64,000 bases of DNA from Rutpela maculata (GCA_936432065.2 OW386289.2:164423348-164487347), one strand, 5' to 3'; shown: positions 11,760-23,172, counted from the first letter of the stretch. Program-made: numbers and translations. The notes: a model not told the origin generated them from the sequence alone.

Positions 11760-12732
11760 TACTACTTTTAAAATGCTTCCTACAGATTGGCTGCTCTCCG
11801 ACTATAGAGAATAATAATAGTCTTCGTGATAATTTAGTTGGAGAAGACAGATTCTGTGGATGAACTTTGGAAAAAAAAACTGAGAAACTATGAAAATGTA
11901 TGTTTAAACCCACAAGATCTATTAGTTTCTCTTTGTCCCTTACCTAAGCTTAAATCTGAGTTATTAACCATAATTTCGTTAGGGTCATCGATATCATTAT
12001 TTTGTCGGTTTTCAACAATGCTATCAACATTTTCCTCTAAATTTTTTGTAATATTAAAATTCTCTTCTAAATGACCATTTCACGTCAATTTTGAGGTGAG
12101 AATGGGTCTAAGAAAGTTATTTATTCTGATATCCAAGACACGCGTATTATTATCACAGCTTACCAACTTTTTCTGCTCTTCCTTCCTATTTTGAGATGTG
12201 CGGTGGGAGTATTGTGGTTTTGGGATTGTTCTTTTTAGTCCAGTCAACGGAGAGCAAAATCCCTAACTTGAGTGCTAATTAATGAATTTTGATTTAAACT
12301 TGTGCAATGTGTTTGTAATGACGTTAATAAAAAAGTTAAAAAATAGAAAAGAGTAGAAAATGATCGGAAGGGGTAAAAAACACCCTCTATATCATGAGTT
12401 CTGTAACTTGTAGAATTAGGTCAAAAATGAAAAAAAACAATGTATTTACCTTTTTGGGCCCAAAATAAGATGTTTTTACTCTTATGACTTTTTTCGAAAA
12501 ATGCATATTTTTCGAGATATGGCCACTCGAAAATTCCTTAAAATGGGGGAGAGGAAATGTAAAAATTGAAAAAAAAATCTGAAAAACTTCAGGTGACTGT
12601 ATCATCGATATACAAGACTTTTTTATTTGCAACTTTTCTGTAAAGTGCGTTTTCACCGAGTTTTTCCGGAAAAACATGAAAAACTACCCCTATTTTGACA
12701 TTGTAGCGCTTTAATAATATGTAATTTAAAAA
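11760..12732. other. Unassigned DNA, possible mariner-like fragment at 12370-12700
   Basis: Around 12378 the sequence reads AAACACCCTCTATATC, followed by long A/T-rich stretches with ATTTTTCGAGATATGG. This resembles the untranslated end region of insect mariner-like elements. No transposase motif was seen. Confidence 0.3.
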
Positions 12733-13045
12733 TTTCAAAAAACCTCATTTCAAATGATCGGTTTCTTCTGAATGTTCAGCAACCGCTGATTTTGTGTTCT
12801 TTGTATCGCTAATGTGTTCTTTGAGTCTGGTGTTTATATGTCGCTTCGTCTCTGCGATGTAAACTTGTCACAGGAACATGAAATATTATATACTCCTTTT
12901 GTTTATAGTTCTTCTGGACCTTGATATTTGGGGAAATGTTGTGCAACCTTCTGTTTCGCATTATATATTACTTTGGTGTCTTTTTTCTTCAAAATTTTTC
13001 AGAGCAGCCTTTACTATATGGCAATTCATTATCACTGAAATGAGG
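12733..13045 (-). pseudogene. Penelope-like element: GIY-YIG endonuclease remnant
   Basis: Reading the minus strand from about 13045 down, frame fragments give LPYSKGCSEK, then KKKDTKVIYNAKQKVA and HFPKYQGPEEL. Next, at about 12905, comes GVYNISCSCDK, then YIAETKRHINTRLKEH and finally SAVAEHSEETDHLK before a stop near 12733. GVYxIxCxC and YIxETxRxIxxRxxEH are the core of the GIY-YIG nuclease fused to the reverse transcriptase of Penelope-like retroelements, and SAVAEH is the usual downstream block. The preceding part matches the linker between the RT and the nuclease. At least two frameshifts and a stop are present. The RT palm itself is not recognisable here. Confidence is high for the family and for the gene being dead. 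Confidence 0.75.
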
Positions 13046-13269
13046 AAAACACTACTATGTTTTCCACCACTATGTTTATCTACATAAGTTATGACTGCAG
13101 TTTCGACAATACATCATTATCAACCAATTATTCAAAAGAATTGAGAAGAACCTATTTTGACCGTCATTTTTTCAACATGGCGGTCGTACTGACAACGATA
13201 TTTTTGTGGAAAATATTAATTAATAATTGTGGCAATTATACCAACAAAATATGGGTCAAATGACAGATT

Positions 13270-14291
13270 GGCTCTAGTACGACTCCAATATCGATATTAG
13301 GTAATAAAGTCTAATTAAAACCGGGCAACTGGGTGAAATTCTATATCATAATTTGTTTAGTTGCCTTTTTTTAAGAGAGGTTTAATTTTTAATTTTTTGT
13401 TTTTTAAAAAAATATCTGGTGACGGCTAATCCGGCTTGCGTAGCTTGACTTGTTTAAGAATGACCGTTCCTCAAAAATCAACTATTATTACCAGCCATAG
13501 TTTTCTCCGAAGTTGTATCTGCGTAAACCATTTAAAAAATACTCTCGGTATACGCAAACAATATAATGCATTACGTGATTAGGAAACTCATTTAGACGGC
13601 GAATTCAAAACACGTATTAATTCTCGGAAACTAACGATATTAATTTAACCATAAGGGACAAAGCTATGTACACAAAGGATGCGTGACATTATTATTATTT
13701 GTTCTTTTTGTATATAAAACCGAACGCAGGGCCAGGGGCGCAATGGAAAATAAACCTGATGATACTTAATATGTGGCAGCGAAATTGTTGTTCTATATGT
13801 CTTTTTATAAATATCAAGTGTCAATCGAAATGGAGAAAAAATATAGTTTTTTACAATTAATAACTAGTATATTAGCGTGCCCAGATTAGGGCAACAATAT
13901 ACAGAAAGTAGGTATTTTCATAATAAATAAAAAAGTGTGTAAGTTGTGATTTGCATAATACCTAAATATTATTCTCTAAATATTATAGTTATTCAAAACC
14001 AAATGTAAAAAAAAAGTTTGAATATAACGATTTATATATGGTTGTACACATCTCAATGAAAAACAGGTTAGTAAATTACTGATTTTATGATTTTGCATTT
14101 CTTTTACTTTAATCACATGATAATTCGATTTTGTAGAAGTTTTTGGTATTAAATTCGAATTTTTCAACTACTAAGAGATAATAGTGCAGTCAATCTTTAT
14201 ATAATGTACGGGGGATTACCACCATCATTAATTAAAAATGATGTCCATAGCAGTAACGGAATTTTTGTGGAAAATATTAATTAATGATTGT
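13270..14291. other. Unassigned AT-rich DNA
   Basis: No gene seen. A 32-bp phrase beginning TTTTTGTGGAAAATATTAA occurs at about 13200 and again at 14262, linking this stretch to the Penelope-like debris on either side. Confidence 0.35.
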
Positions 14292-14487
14292 GCTGGTAAC
14301 GGTTGACCAGGAGGTGTCAGGAAAGGACATTTTTAAATAGTGGACGTTTCGTCACAATTTATTGACGTCCTCAGGACTCCACAATTGAGCGTATTGTAGA
14401 GTCCTGAGGATGTCAATAAATTGTGAAGAAACGTCGACTATTTAAAAAAGTCTTTTCCTAACACCTTCTGGTCAACTGTTACCAGTA
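14292..14487. repeat. 196-bp hairpin with Penelope-type end sequence
   Basis: CTGGTAACGGTTGACCAGGA at the left is repeated in inverse at the right. The arms are about 90 bp and contain GACGAAACGTC and CCTGAGGA, the sequence style found near the ends of Penelope-like elements. Two inverted terminal copies meeting head to head would give this structure. A second hairpin with a CCGAAACGTC motif lies at 20512-20729. Confidence 0.55.
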
Positions 14488-14518
14488 TTAAAGCACAGCC
14501 TATCAACCGCTAATAAAA

Positions 14519-15249
14519 AAACCGCTGCCCAAGGAATCAATACTTCCACATCCTGATTCTCTGTCCAAGTCACTCACAACGAAAAAACTTTGTATGTGAA
14601 AATAATTGTTTATTCAACTTTTATAATATAATATTTGAAATCTTCTACCCCAAAAACCCATAAAACAATACCCCACATCGGTAGTGGGTTGGGGGTGGTG
14701 ATGGGGGGTGGTAGTGGGAGGTGGATGAAGTAAAAAAATATTTTGAGGTTTCTGGTTCCTGTACATAAACTAAATCACAATTTTATTTTCATCCCCTTTA
14801 ATAAGGAGGTGGGGGTGGTAATGGGGGTGGCTAATGCCAAAAATTTTTTTGAGACCTTAGCTTCTCTTGTATATACTAAATACCAATTTCATGGACTCTT
14901 ACCTGCTTGATTTACCCATTTACCCCAAATTTACCCCAATTTACCCCCAAACCCTTCGACGGAACAAGATGAAAATAATCTAGTTCTAGATCTCGTTAAA
15001 GTACATATGTGTACCAAATTTCAAGTCAATATCTTAAACGGTTCCAGAGTAAACGTGCGCACAAAAAAAGTTACAGACAGACAGACCGACAGACCGACAG
15101 ACAGACAGACAGACAGACAGATAGACAGAAATTTTTTTTTCGCTCAAACTTAAAATCTCGACGTTTCATGACATTTTAGGCCTATTTGGACAATAAAAAT
15201 TTTTAAAAATTTTTTTGTCGTTACTATACTTCCACTGGACGTGGAAGTA
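14519..15249 (+). mobile_element. HINE-like family A, copy a
   Basis: Full-length (731 bp). Landmarks in order: AACCGCTGCCCAAGG; TACTTCCACATCCTG (left subterminal inverted repeat); purine-rich GTGGGGGTGGTAATGGGG tracts; AAATTTCAAGTCAATATCT; AAACGTGCGCACA; a short CAGA/CCGA microsatellite (about 15073-15129); CGCTCAAACTTAAAATC; and the terminal hairpin ACTTCCAC-TGGAC-GTGGAAGT. It has no coding capacity. It lies between the Penelope-type hairpin and the 3' end of a minus-strand reverse transcriptase. Confidence 0.8.
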
Positions 15250-15255
15250 ATTAAT

Positions 15256-16620
15256 GATTCTACCAATCCACTCTACATGACACGAACAAAGAATTCCTTG
15301 TAGGAATCATTCACGTAGTGCTTTTTTTGCTCTACACACTGTATTGTAATTACTGTTATTTTTAAAATTAATTATATTGTAAACGGTTTAATTTTGTTGG
15401 AGTTGATAAATAGGGAGCTACCAGTCCTAAAAATCCAATTTTATTTGCCAATTTTCTTCGAAATATAATCTATATGACTTCCAAATCTTAATTCTCTATC
15501 AATTACAAAACCCAGGTATTTCATTTGATCTACTTGCTCGACACCCTGCTCATTTATCTCTATTTTTAAATTTAACTCTCTAAATATATTAAACCAGTAA
15601 TTATTACTTATAAACATCCATTTAGATTTTAATTCATTTACTTTCAGTTTGTTATGACTAAATTTAGTAGTAAACATTTTAAGTTCTTCATTCATAGTTG
15701 ATATTAGTTCATTGAAGTTATTATGGGCATAGTATATATATTAGTGTGTCATCTGCAAAGGGATGAATTTTACATTTATTTAGCACATTTCCTACGTCGT
15801 TCATATATAATATAAATAAAAGTGGCCCAAGCACACTTCCTTGGGGAACTCCGAAGTTATTTATTTCTAATGAAGATTTGGTGTTACCTACTTTTGTGCA
15901 TTGACTTCGGTTAGAAAGGTAGTTTTTAAATCACTTTGATATGCTTCCAGTAAATCCATATTTTTCAAGTTTAAGTATTAATATATTTCGATCTATAGTT
16001 TCGAATGCCCTCTTTAAATCTATAAATACTGCACAAACGCCGACACCTCTCTCGTCAATTTTATGTTTCCAGTCCGAAATCACAAACTGAAGAGCAGTTT
16101 CACATGAGTGGTTCCCTCTAATCCGGATTGATAGCTACATAAAATGTTGTTTGAATTTATATATTTTATGACTTGTTCAAATACTACTAATTCCAAAACT
16201 TTTTCGCAAAATGGAAGCATATTCATTGGCCGCAATTCTTCCGCAAGATTTGTGTTAATAATTTTAGGAATAGGTAGGTACTATAGTTGAAGATTTGAAG
16301 CATTCAGGAACTAATCCCTTTTCTAACTTAAGTTAGTCAAATTTAGAAAAGGATATCCTAGAACATGGAACAATTCTTTTATAATATGTAAACTAACTTC
16401 ATCGGTACTGAATTTTTTAACTTGGCTAGTAATAAATTTATATAAATCTTGCAAAAATATTTTAGTAAAAGTGGACATTGAACACTCATATTGAGGTATT
16501 GTATCCAGAATAATATTGCTATTTACGACACTGGAATCAATACTTGTAATTATACTCTCAATGCTGCCTATATAATATTTGTTTAATACATCTGGTATTT
16601 CATCAACATTATTAACCAGT
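15256..16620 (-). pseudogene. Non-LTR retrotransposon reverse transcriptase (Jockey/CR1-like)
   Basis: The minus strand carries a long, frameshifted RT domain. Upstream to downstream: a linker with NVDEIPDVLNKYYIGS (about 16600); GVGVCAVFIDLKRAFETIDR (palm start, about 16030); GVPQGSVLGPLLFILYMND (about 15850); the catalytic FADDT (748-759 of the 15000s); MKYLGFVIDRELRFGSHID (about 15500); and FLGLVAPYLSTPTKLN (about 15400). Both catalytic aspartates are kept, but stops after FK and near CP, plus frame changes, make it non-functional. The 5' part (endonuclease) is absent. The 16620 junction falls directly on transposase coding sequence, so the element appears to have inserted there. Family-A copy a adjoins its 3' end. 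Confidence 0.85.
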
Positions 16621-16700
16621 CACAATAACCTAATCTTCGTTTGTCATCATCTTCGTACAAATGCTGGTACGCTTGATATTTAATCGAGCGGTAACCATAT

Positions 16701-17538
16701 TACTTCCACGTCCAGTGGAAGTATAGTAACTACAAAAAAATTTTTAAAAATTTTTATTGTCCAAATAGGCTTAAAATGTCATGAAACGTCGAGATTTTAA
16801 GTTTGAGCGAAAACAAATTTTCTGTTTGTCTGTCGGTCTGTCTGTCGGTCTGTCTGTCGGTCTGTCTGTCGGTCTGTCTGTCGGTCTGTCTGTCGGTCTG
16901 TCTGTCGGTCTGTCTGTCGGTCTGTCTGTCGGTCTGTCTGTCGGTCTGTCTGTCGGTCTGTCTGTCGGTCTGTCTGTCTGTCGGTCTGTCGGTCTGTCTG
17001 TAACTTTTTTTTGTGCGCACGTTTACTCTGGAACCGTTTAAGATATTGACTTGAAATTTGGTACACATATGTACTTTAACGAGATCTAGAACTAGATTAT
17101 ATTTTCATCTTGTTCCGTCGAAGGGTTGGGGGGTAAATTGGGTAAATCAAGCCAGTAAGAGTCCATGAAATTGGTATTTAGTATATACAAGAGAAGCAAA
17201 GGTCTCAAAAATATTTTTGGCATTAGCCACCCCCATTACCACCCCCACCTCCGTATTAAAGGGGATGAAAAAAAAAATGTGATTTAGTTTATGTACAGGA
17301 ACCAGAAACCTCAAAATATTTTTTTACTTCATCCACCCCCCCACTACCACCCCCTATCACCACCCCCACCCCACTACCGATGTGGGGTATCGTTTTATGG
17401 GTTTTTGGGGTAGAGGATTTCAAATATTATATTATTAAAGTTCCATAAACAATTATTTTCACATACAAAGTTTTTTCGTTGTGAGTGACTTGGATAGAGA
17501 ATCTGGATGTGGAAGTAGTGATTCCTCGGGCAGCGGTT
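16701..17538 (-). mobile_element. HINE-like family A, copy b (longest microsatellite)
   Basis: 838 bp, in inverse orientation. It starts with the hairpin TACTTCCACGTCCAGTGGAA and ends in GGGCAGCGGTT. The microsatellite (about 16824-17001, period 12, CAGACAGACCGA on the minus strand) is the longest in the window at about 178 bp. It produces artefactual QTDR or CLSV repeat reading frames on both strands, which are not genes. Insertion into a transposase frame fixes both ends to within one or two bases and shows no target-site duplication. Confidence 0.85.
16824..17001. repeat. (CAGACAGACCGA)n microsatellite of copy b
   Basis: About 15 twelve-base units, nearly perfect. The single-step variant CAGA/CCGA order is preserved across the array, so the 12-mer and not the tetramer is the unit of expansion. 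Confidence 0.9.
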
Positions 17539-17699
17539 TTTTTTGAGAATCTTTCTTGCTGATTCATGACTAATTTGCGTGGCCAATTCTCTAGTAGAAG
17601 CAGTAGGAATCACTTCTACAAAAACCAATACGTTAATTTCTGTCGCTTCATCAACGATAAAAGCTGGAATGTTGTTATCAATTTCTCAACCCCCAACGG

Positions 17700-18436
17700 T
17701 GTTTTACAATGAGAATTAATATCAAAGGAATACCGCATGTGTCTTAGGTTTTCAAACAGACTTTATATAAGGTGCTTCGTATATTCATATATTGTTTCAT
17801 TGTTCGTACTTTATCTGGGTGTCAACAATACATCTTCCTTATTTTCATTTCAAACACCTAATAGAGCATTTTTTCTAATATATTTGATGCGACCAGCGTA
17901 TATAATAAAGTAGAGAGTAGCGTAATATGTCCTATGGGTGTTATAAAAGGACCGTTTCACTGTGCGCCACTGGATGAGTTGTTTTTGCGTAATTTTCTCT
18001 GCCAAGCTTTAATATATTTCTGCTTCCTTTTTATTTACTTTGGCGTCATTAGGAAATAAAAAAAATAAAAATATTACTTACGTTTATTAGACGTTCATGT
18101 GGCTGGGTGGCTTACCTAGAACAAAAGCCATATTTTATTTGTGTGCTACTGAAATTAAAATTTATGTTGGTGATTTTACATTATTTTCATCCAAACATTT
18201 GTCATCTAGTCAGGTTTTAACCTGCACATGAGTTATACGTTTGAAACTTTTAAAAAATCCCAAATATTCCCTAATCTTTCCATGTTTATTTGCGCTACCA
18301 TACTGAAAGAGATTAACTACATGAAACTAGTACATACTCTTGATCATATCAATTAGAGATTTCCATTTCGGCCATTAACTCTGGCATCGAGCTTAAGGAT
18401 AGGATTTTGCAGAGAGAGAGGGAAATAAACTTTTAA
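17700..18436. other. Unassigned DNA
   Basis: No gene or repeat recognised apart from a GAGAGAGAG run at about 18410. Confidence 0.35.
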
Positions 18437-18561
18437 TTTTCTCTATTTCTTATTGGGATGATCTGCCACATATATTTTCTTCTAAACAATGTCTGAAATC
18501 TACAAAATAATATAATTAACCAGTATTTTACTGGAAAATAACCTCTAAGCCTGTGACTTTT
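18437..18561 (+). repeat. Arm of a 125-bp inverted repeat (partner 20724-20850)
   Basis: CTATTTCTTATTGGGATG through AAAATAACCTCTAAGCCTGT is repeated almost exactly, in inverse, at 20724-20850. The two arms are 2.2 kb apart. They may be the ends of one element (18437-20850) or two opposed copies of a short repeat. Nothing coding was seen between them. Confidence 0.6.
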
Positions 18562-20511
18562 GTAACATTATTTCTTCGCTGTTCAATAAATTTTTAATTT
18601 TCATTAAGTGTTTGAGATTCATACCGCACTTTATGTTATTTAAAGAAAAAATGTTACTACCCCAGTAGCTCAGAGACTCGGCAGATGAGTCATGGGTAAG
18701 AAAAGACTTTACAAATAGTTTTACGTGTTTGGTAGATAGAAATTAATAAATGATAGATGTTTTAATAATTTTTCTTAAAGAGATGTTAATTTAACTTATA
18801 TAAAGATAATTTTCCTAGAAAAGCGGGGCGCCAATCTTTCTATATTTGTAATTTACACTAAAATTGAAGTTTGATTACAAGAAAGATAAACTAATTAAAA
18901 TAAAGAAAGTACTAGTTGTAAAAAAAGTGTAAATTAATAATTCAAATTTCGCACAAGTAAAAATGAAATTAGTACCTTTAAATATTACTAAAAGATGTTC
19001 AACTTTCTATAAAAGATAATTAATTCAGTAGATCATATCTAAATACTTTGTATAGTTTGGTTTGTATCAAAATACCTGAAATAAGTGAACAATGTGATTA
19101 TAAAATTGATTTTATTATAAATCAATCAAACTAGGTGTGTTTTTATTAGAAAACGACTAAACTGAGGCCTTAATATTAAACGAAGTTATGTACAAAGAAG
19201 AAATCGAATGGACAATAATATGTTATATAGATATTACTTAAAATATTGTCTAAAACATGAACTGACAATATGGTGTTTAAAGGTCAAAATTTATTATATA
19301 AATATACCTAAGCGTTTCGTAGAAATTGTGATCACAAAGTCTTTACAGACCTTTTAATATATTTGATTTTAATCAGACGTTACGCCGATAATTTATACCT
19401 TAATAAAAATAGAAAATATTAACTGTTCGTTGAAACATGTTAAGAATAAAATTGAAAATGGAAATAGTTTTTTTTTTTTTTAATATTTGCAACATGATAC
19501 TTTAAAGAACTCTAAAAAAATGTTAAAGCATAAAAATATGAGGTATTTATAAAAAAACATTAGATAAGAATTTTATTTACGACACTTATCTGGAATTTTC
19601 TGTGAATGAAGGTAGTGACTCCAAGTAAGGGATGATGATGGTGAAATCCAATCCACAGTGACGTAATCGTTGATTTATAGATGAGCCCGAGATTAAGTTA
19701 AGAAGTTCCCAGTACCATATTCGAAGCTTCCAGAAATTCCATAAGGACAAATCCCAACTATCCTACCATACTATCGTCGCGTCCTCCGTAAAAAGTTGTT
19801 CTAGACTAATAGATACATTTTTATCTTCTAATTACGTAGAAGAGAAGAAAGATAACCCCATGGGATGGTTAAAAAAAATTAATGTTTCCAACCCAAAATT
19901 TAATATGACGTTAAAAGGATTGCATATCTACGATGTGCATCCCAAAATTGATAAAACTTGCTCCCAAATTTAGAAGATTTGCATTTTTACAATAAAAACT
20001 TGCATCCAAAACTAAAACCCTGGAAAGAAATGAAGTGTAAGCGTGACTTGCTGTAATATGGCCGTTGCCAAATCTAAGTTACAAAAAAAAATTATTTCTT
20101 TATAAATTACTTACGGATTAAACCGGTGAAAATAATTAGGCCTGCTTCATGTTCAAGAAGAGGGACTATCAACCCTTTCGATGTTGAAGTCTTTAAGGAG
20201 AAATTTAATAAAAATACATCACTTTTCAAAAGTTTAGCGAGCAATCGAAATTCTAAACTTCAAGTAACGGAAAACTAATCGTTCTGATTTCCCTTTCATC
20301 GCATTCAAATCGTATCGTCTCTTTACCCTCTCCACTCTTAAAGTTAAGTCAGAACATCCAGCTACCTTGAGTACAGTTTAGACGTAACTCTGGTTGCATA
20401 CCGTTGTGTTTGTTTAAGATGTAAATTTAAGAAATATATTTAAATCTACCGCGGACATTCACGCTTGAGTAAAAATATTTTATAATTTATGAGGCGGCAA
20501 TATGCCTGCTA
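18562..20511. other. Unassigned AT-rich DNA
   Basis: No coding sequence recognised. A heat-shock-element-like site lies at 19721-19740. Confidence 0.35.
19721..19740 (+). promoter_or_regulatory. Heat-shock-element-like site
   Basis: tcGAAgcTTCcaGAAatTCC consists of four alternating nGAAn/nTTCn units, three perfect and the last TCC. Three or more contiguous units is the usual requirement for HSF trimer binding. No adjacent gene was found, so function is unsupported. Confidence 0.35.
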
Positions 20512-20729
20512 CACTTTTACGTCAAAGGATCAGTTAGAGGGTGGTTTTTGACAAATAATGAATAAGGACAAAAATATAAAAACGACGTATTTTGCTGACG
20601 TTTCGGAAAACGAATCTGTTTCCTTTCTCAAAGCGTATTATAATGTTTGTGTGCTGTGTATATTAAATACACAGCTTTAAGAATATATTTGTCAAAACCA
20701 CCCTCTAACTGATCCTTTGACGTAAAAGT
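20512..20729. repeat. 218-bp hairpin element, possible Penelope end
   Basis: ACTTTTACGTCAAAGGATCA at the left returns inverted at the right (TGATCCTTTGACGTAAAAGT). The arms are about 40 bp, extended by AGAGGGTGGTTTT. The interior minus strand contains GAGAAAGGAAACAG and CCGAAACGTCAGC, a Penelope-like end motif. Its right arm abuts the 20724-20850 repeat. Confidence 0.55.
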
Positions 20730-20850
20730 CACAGGCGTAGAGGTTATTTTCCAGTAAAATACTGGTTAATTGTATTATTATGTAGATTTCAGACATTGTT
20801 TAGAAGAAAATATATGTGGCAGAGCATCCCAATAAGAAATAGAGAAAAAT
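20724..20850 (-). repeat. Partner arm of the 18437-18561 inverted repeat
   Basis: Reverse complement of 18437-18561 with about six mismatches. The low divergence suggests a recent event. Confidence 0.6.
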
Positions 20851-21052
20851 TAAGAAAATGCCACAACCAGCATTTAAACAATATAAACTTTTAGTTTCGG
20901 TTTATTATAAATATTTAATAAATCGAAAGTGGTATAATCTTTAAAATAGTTTAGATACTTTTCATTGCTCTAAGAAATACAACCATACACAGTTTTTATC
21001 ATCATACTTTAATAGTGAAATTAGGAACTGTTTTCATTGACAAACTACATGG

Positions 21053-21605
21053 TCCAGTCAATGAAAAAGTTGTAGAGAACATTGAGGAGGGTAGAATTTT
21101 TCTCTTCAGGAATGTGTTGGGGGTGGTTAGGAGGTAAACATATTAAAAGTCCCCGTCCCTAGCTCCGCCGCTTAAGGAGGAAAGCGGGGGGGGGGGGTGT
21201 GTGGAAAGGTTCCTTTTTTCGATTCTTCGCTTATAACTCGGAAACGATGCGTCGTACGGAAAAAGGTAATCTATGCAAAATTAAACGTAATTAAATTTTC
21301 CACAAGAATGTTTATATTAATTTTCTTCCTGCGTGTTATAGTTTACGAGTACGAGATATTCACCAGCGAATATCAATAAATTAATAAAAAAAAAATCAAT
21401 GATGTACCTTGAGTATTTCTATCAAAGTGGTTTACCGTGGTCTGCTAATAAATCACAGTCACAAAACACTCTTTATTTTACAACACTGGGCGTATTTACT
21501 AACGTAATATTTTGTCGAAATCTATACATTTCCTTAAATATACAGTGTGACACTTAAAATGAAGATAACTTATAACTTTTTCATTTTGTTTCCGATTTGA
21601 ATAAA
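21053..21605 (+). repeat. Dispersed repeat C, copy 1
   Basis: Shared with 39548-39845 in three blocks: CAGTCAATGAAA...GTTGTAGAGAAC (21053-21115), a segment with GATTCTTCGCTTATAACTCG (about 21175-21275), and GTAATATTTTGTCGAAATCT through TTTTGTTTCCGATTTGAA (about 21490-21600). The last block contains TACAGTGTGACAC, which looks like a mariner-type terminal inverted repeat. A run of 13 G lies near 21186. Not coding. Confidence 0.6.
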
Positions 21606-21639
21606 ATTTTACTCAAGCTGACACATTTTTTTTCATTTA

Positions 21640-22488
21640 TATTACATAAATAAACTATTTATAGTTTAGTAGCCTTGTTGGATTGACGCGAAAAACGAAA
21701 TTATTTCACCGGATGCGCAGCCTCTTCATCTCCGCGATCGAAATAGCTGACACCCGATTCTTCGTTAAGCAATGAAAAAACAACCTGTACTGAAAAAATG
21801 AGCTTTGTTGAAATGATGTAATTAAAATTGACGCTGCCTCTCAGACTAAAACTATAAAGTATGAACAAAATATTACTATTTTTTAAAATGTATACATTTC
21901 AAAATAAAAGTTTCTAACGAAAATCTTAAAAACGAAACAACGCTTGGCACTATTTTCTGTTTAAATATTTTTTTTAAGCAGACTTTCAAACATGTTTAGC
22001 AGTTGGTAGGGATACCTACAAAGAGTGATATCATCAGCAGAAAATAACTCTACCTAGAATTCCACGCCAGTCGAAAAAAATGATAAATTAAATACTATTT
22101 CTCGTGGCCGCTAATTTCGCCGTCAACTACGTTTAACCAAATTGTATTTTCCAATTTAGATTATATGAATATGAACAGGCGAGTCATGCGATGATATGTT
22201 GACTCACGGATTTTAAGTTAAATTTTTAATATTTTCCTGAAGCTACATACACCAAAGCTGTTCATGCAGAGCTAACTAGAATTCATGAAATGTTTCCCTT
22301 TGTAACTGTTAATGACCTATTTAACTATAAACATGACACATATAGCGCTAATTTACAAGTTGCAAATTGAAATTAATGGACGGGATTCATTTCGGAGTAC
22401 TTTGAATAAAACAATAAATAATACATGTGGTACAATGCATTTATATTATTTTTGAGTATAATTCATGTTTATGTAGAGAATGTTTTTC
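21640..22488. other. Unassigned AT-rich DNA
   Basis: No gene, repeat or hairpin recognised. Confidence 0.35.
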
Positions 22489-22491
22489 TTA

Positions 22492-22731
22492 CAGCCAGTT
22501 TCACAATCGTTGGTTAACTAATGGTTAGGATTTGACCAATAGTTTATTATAAAAATCTGTGACATTAACAGATAGTTTTACAATTGTTGGTTAATTAATA
22601 GATGGAATTTGACCAATGATTTATTACTATAAAGGTAAGAATGTCTGGTAAAGTTGTGTTTACTAATAATCATAACTTTCAGGTTCTGGTTAGTCAACCA
22701 AAAAGATAACCAACGATTGTGAAACTGGCTG
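22492..22731. mobile_element. 240-bp MITE with TTA target duplication (PIF/Harbinger type)
   Basis: Terminal inverted repeats CAGCCAGTTTCACAATCGTT and its reverse complement at the right end are about 25 bp long and nearly perfect. TTA flanks both ends (22489-22491 and 22732-22734), the 3-bp duplication typical of PIF/Harbinger (Tourist-like) MITEs. The interior repeats the left arm once as a degenerate direct copy (AGTTTTACAATTGTTGGTTA, about 22573), so the element arose through an internal duplication. Confidence 0.75.
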
Positions 22732-22838
22732 TTAGTATTTAATAAACAATTGGAACAAACAGTTTATTATCCATCTATAGCGAAAATGAAAATCTATTAA
22801 ACCATGGGTTTGTACCTTTCGCGAAAAAGTTCCCATTT

Positions 22839-23021
22839 TTACTTCCACTTCATGGACGTGTAATGGTAAAACAATTTTTTTTTGTTAAAATGAAATACTC
22901 TAGAATGATATTGACTGGAAATTTGGTACACCTGTATTATAATTAGATTATATTTTGATCTTAATCTGTTGAAGTGTTGGGGGATAAATGGGGTAAATAG
23001 GCGAAGCAAGCAAGTAAGAGT
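22839..23021 (-). mobile_element. HINE-like family A, copy c (degenerate fragment)
   Basis: Starts TACTTCCACTTCATGGACGTG, then keeps ATATTGACTGGAAATTTGGT and GGGGTAAATAGG, but has lost the microsatellite and everything beyond the GTAAGAGTC block. It is the most diverged copy, so the family has been active for a long time. Confidence 0.6.
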
Positions 23022-23172
23022 CGCCGCTTACAGTTTGCAGATTATACGACTTTAAAAAAATATACTTTTCATTATTTTTTTAGAATAAAACGTATGTTTA
23101 TGGTAATATATATATTTTAATATGTATATATATTTCCTTATTTTTATATGTTTATAATAATACTTATTGCCA

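Larger units (their letters stand above)
16622..17690 (-). pseudogene. Tc1/mariner-type transposase N-terminal half, split by a HINE
   Basis: Two minus-strand segments form one frame. 17542-17690 reads PTASTRELATQISHESARK and ILKK, a helix-turn-helix of the StReLA..s..S..s.rkILkk type. 16622-16696 reads YQHLYEDDDKRRLGYCDW. They correspond to SARKILRKHG and HHHLYGNDLQRRLNHCNW in the transposase at 25646-25800, so the two genes belong to one family. Family-A copy b (16701-17538) lies between the segments, and removing it rejoins the frame through a K-Y-G-Y junction. The catalytic half is missing because the reverse transcriptase at 15256-16620 follows at once. Dead gene. Confidence 0.7.

Noticed and set aside
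12387..12677. 96-codon minus-strand frame
   Set aside because: Phenylalanine/serine/lysine-rich translation of an AT-rich transposon-like end region; no motif.
16824..17001. CRISPR array
   Set aside because: A short perfect tandem repeat without spacers, in a eukaryotic genome.
16754..17068. Open frames of 66-104 codons with QTDR, PTDR or CLSV/GLSV repeats (also 31044-31282 and 32973-33367)
   Set aside because: They are produced by the 12-bp microsatellite of family A, which is open in several frames on both strands at once. The copies differ in length, and no start context is conserved.
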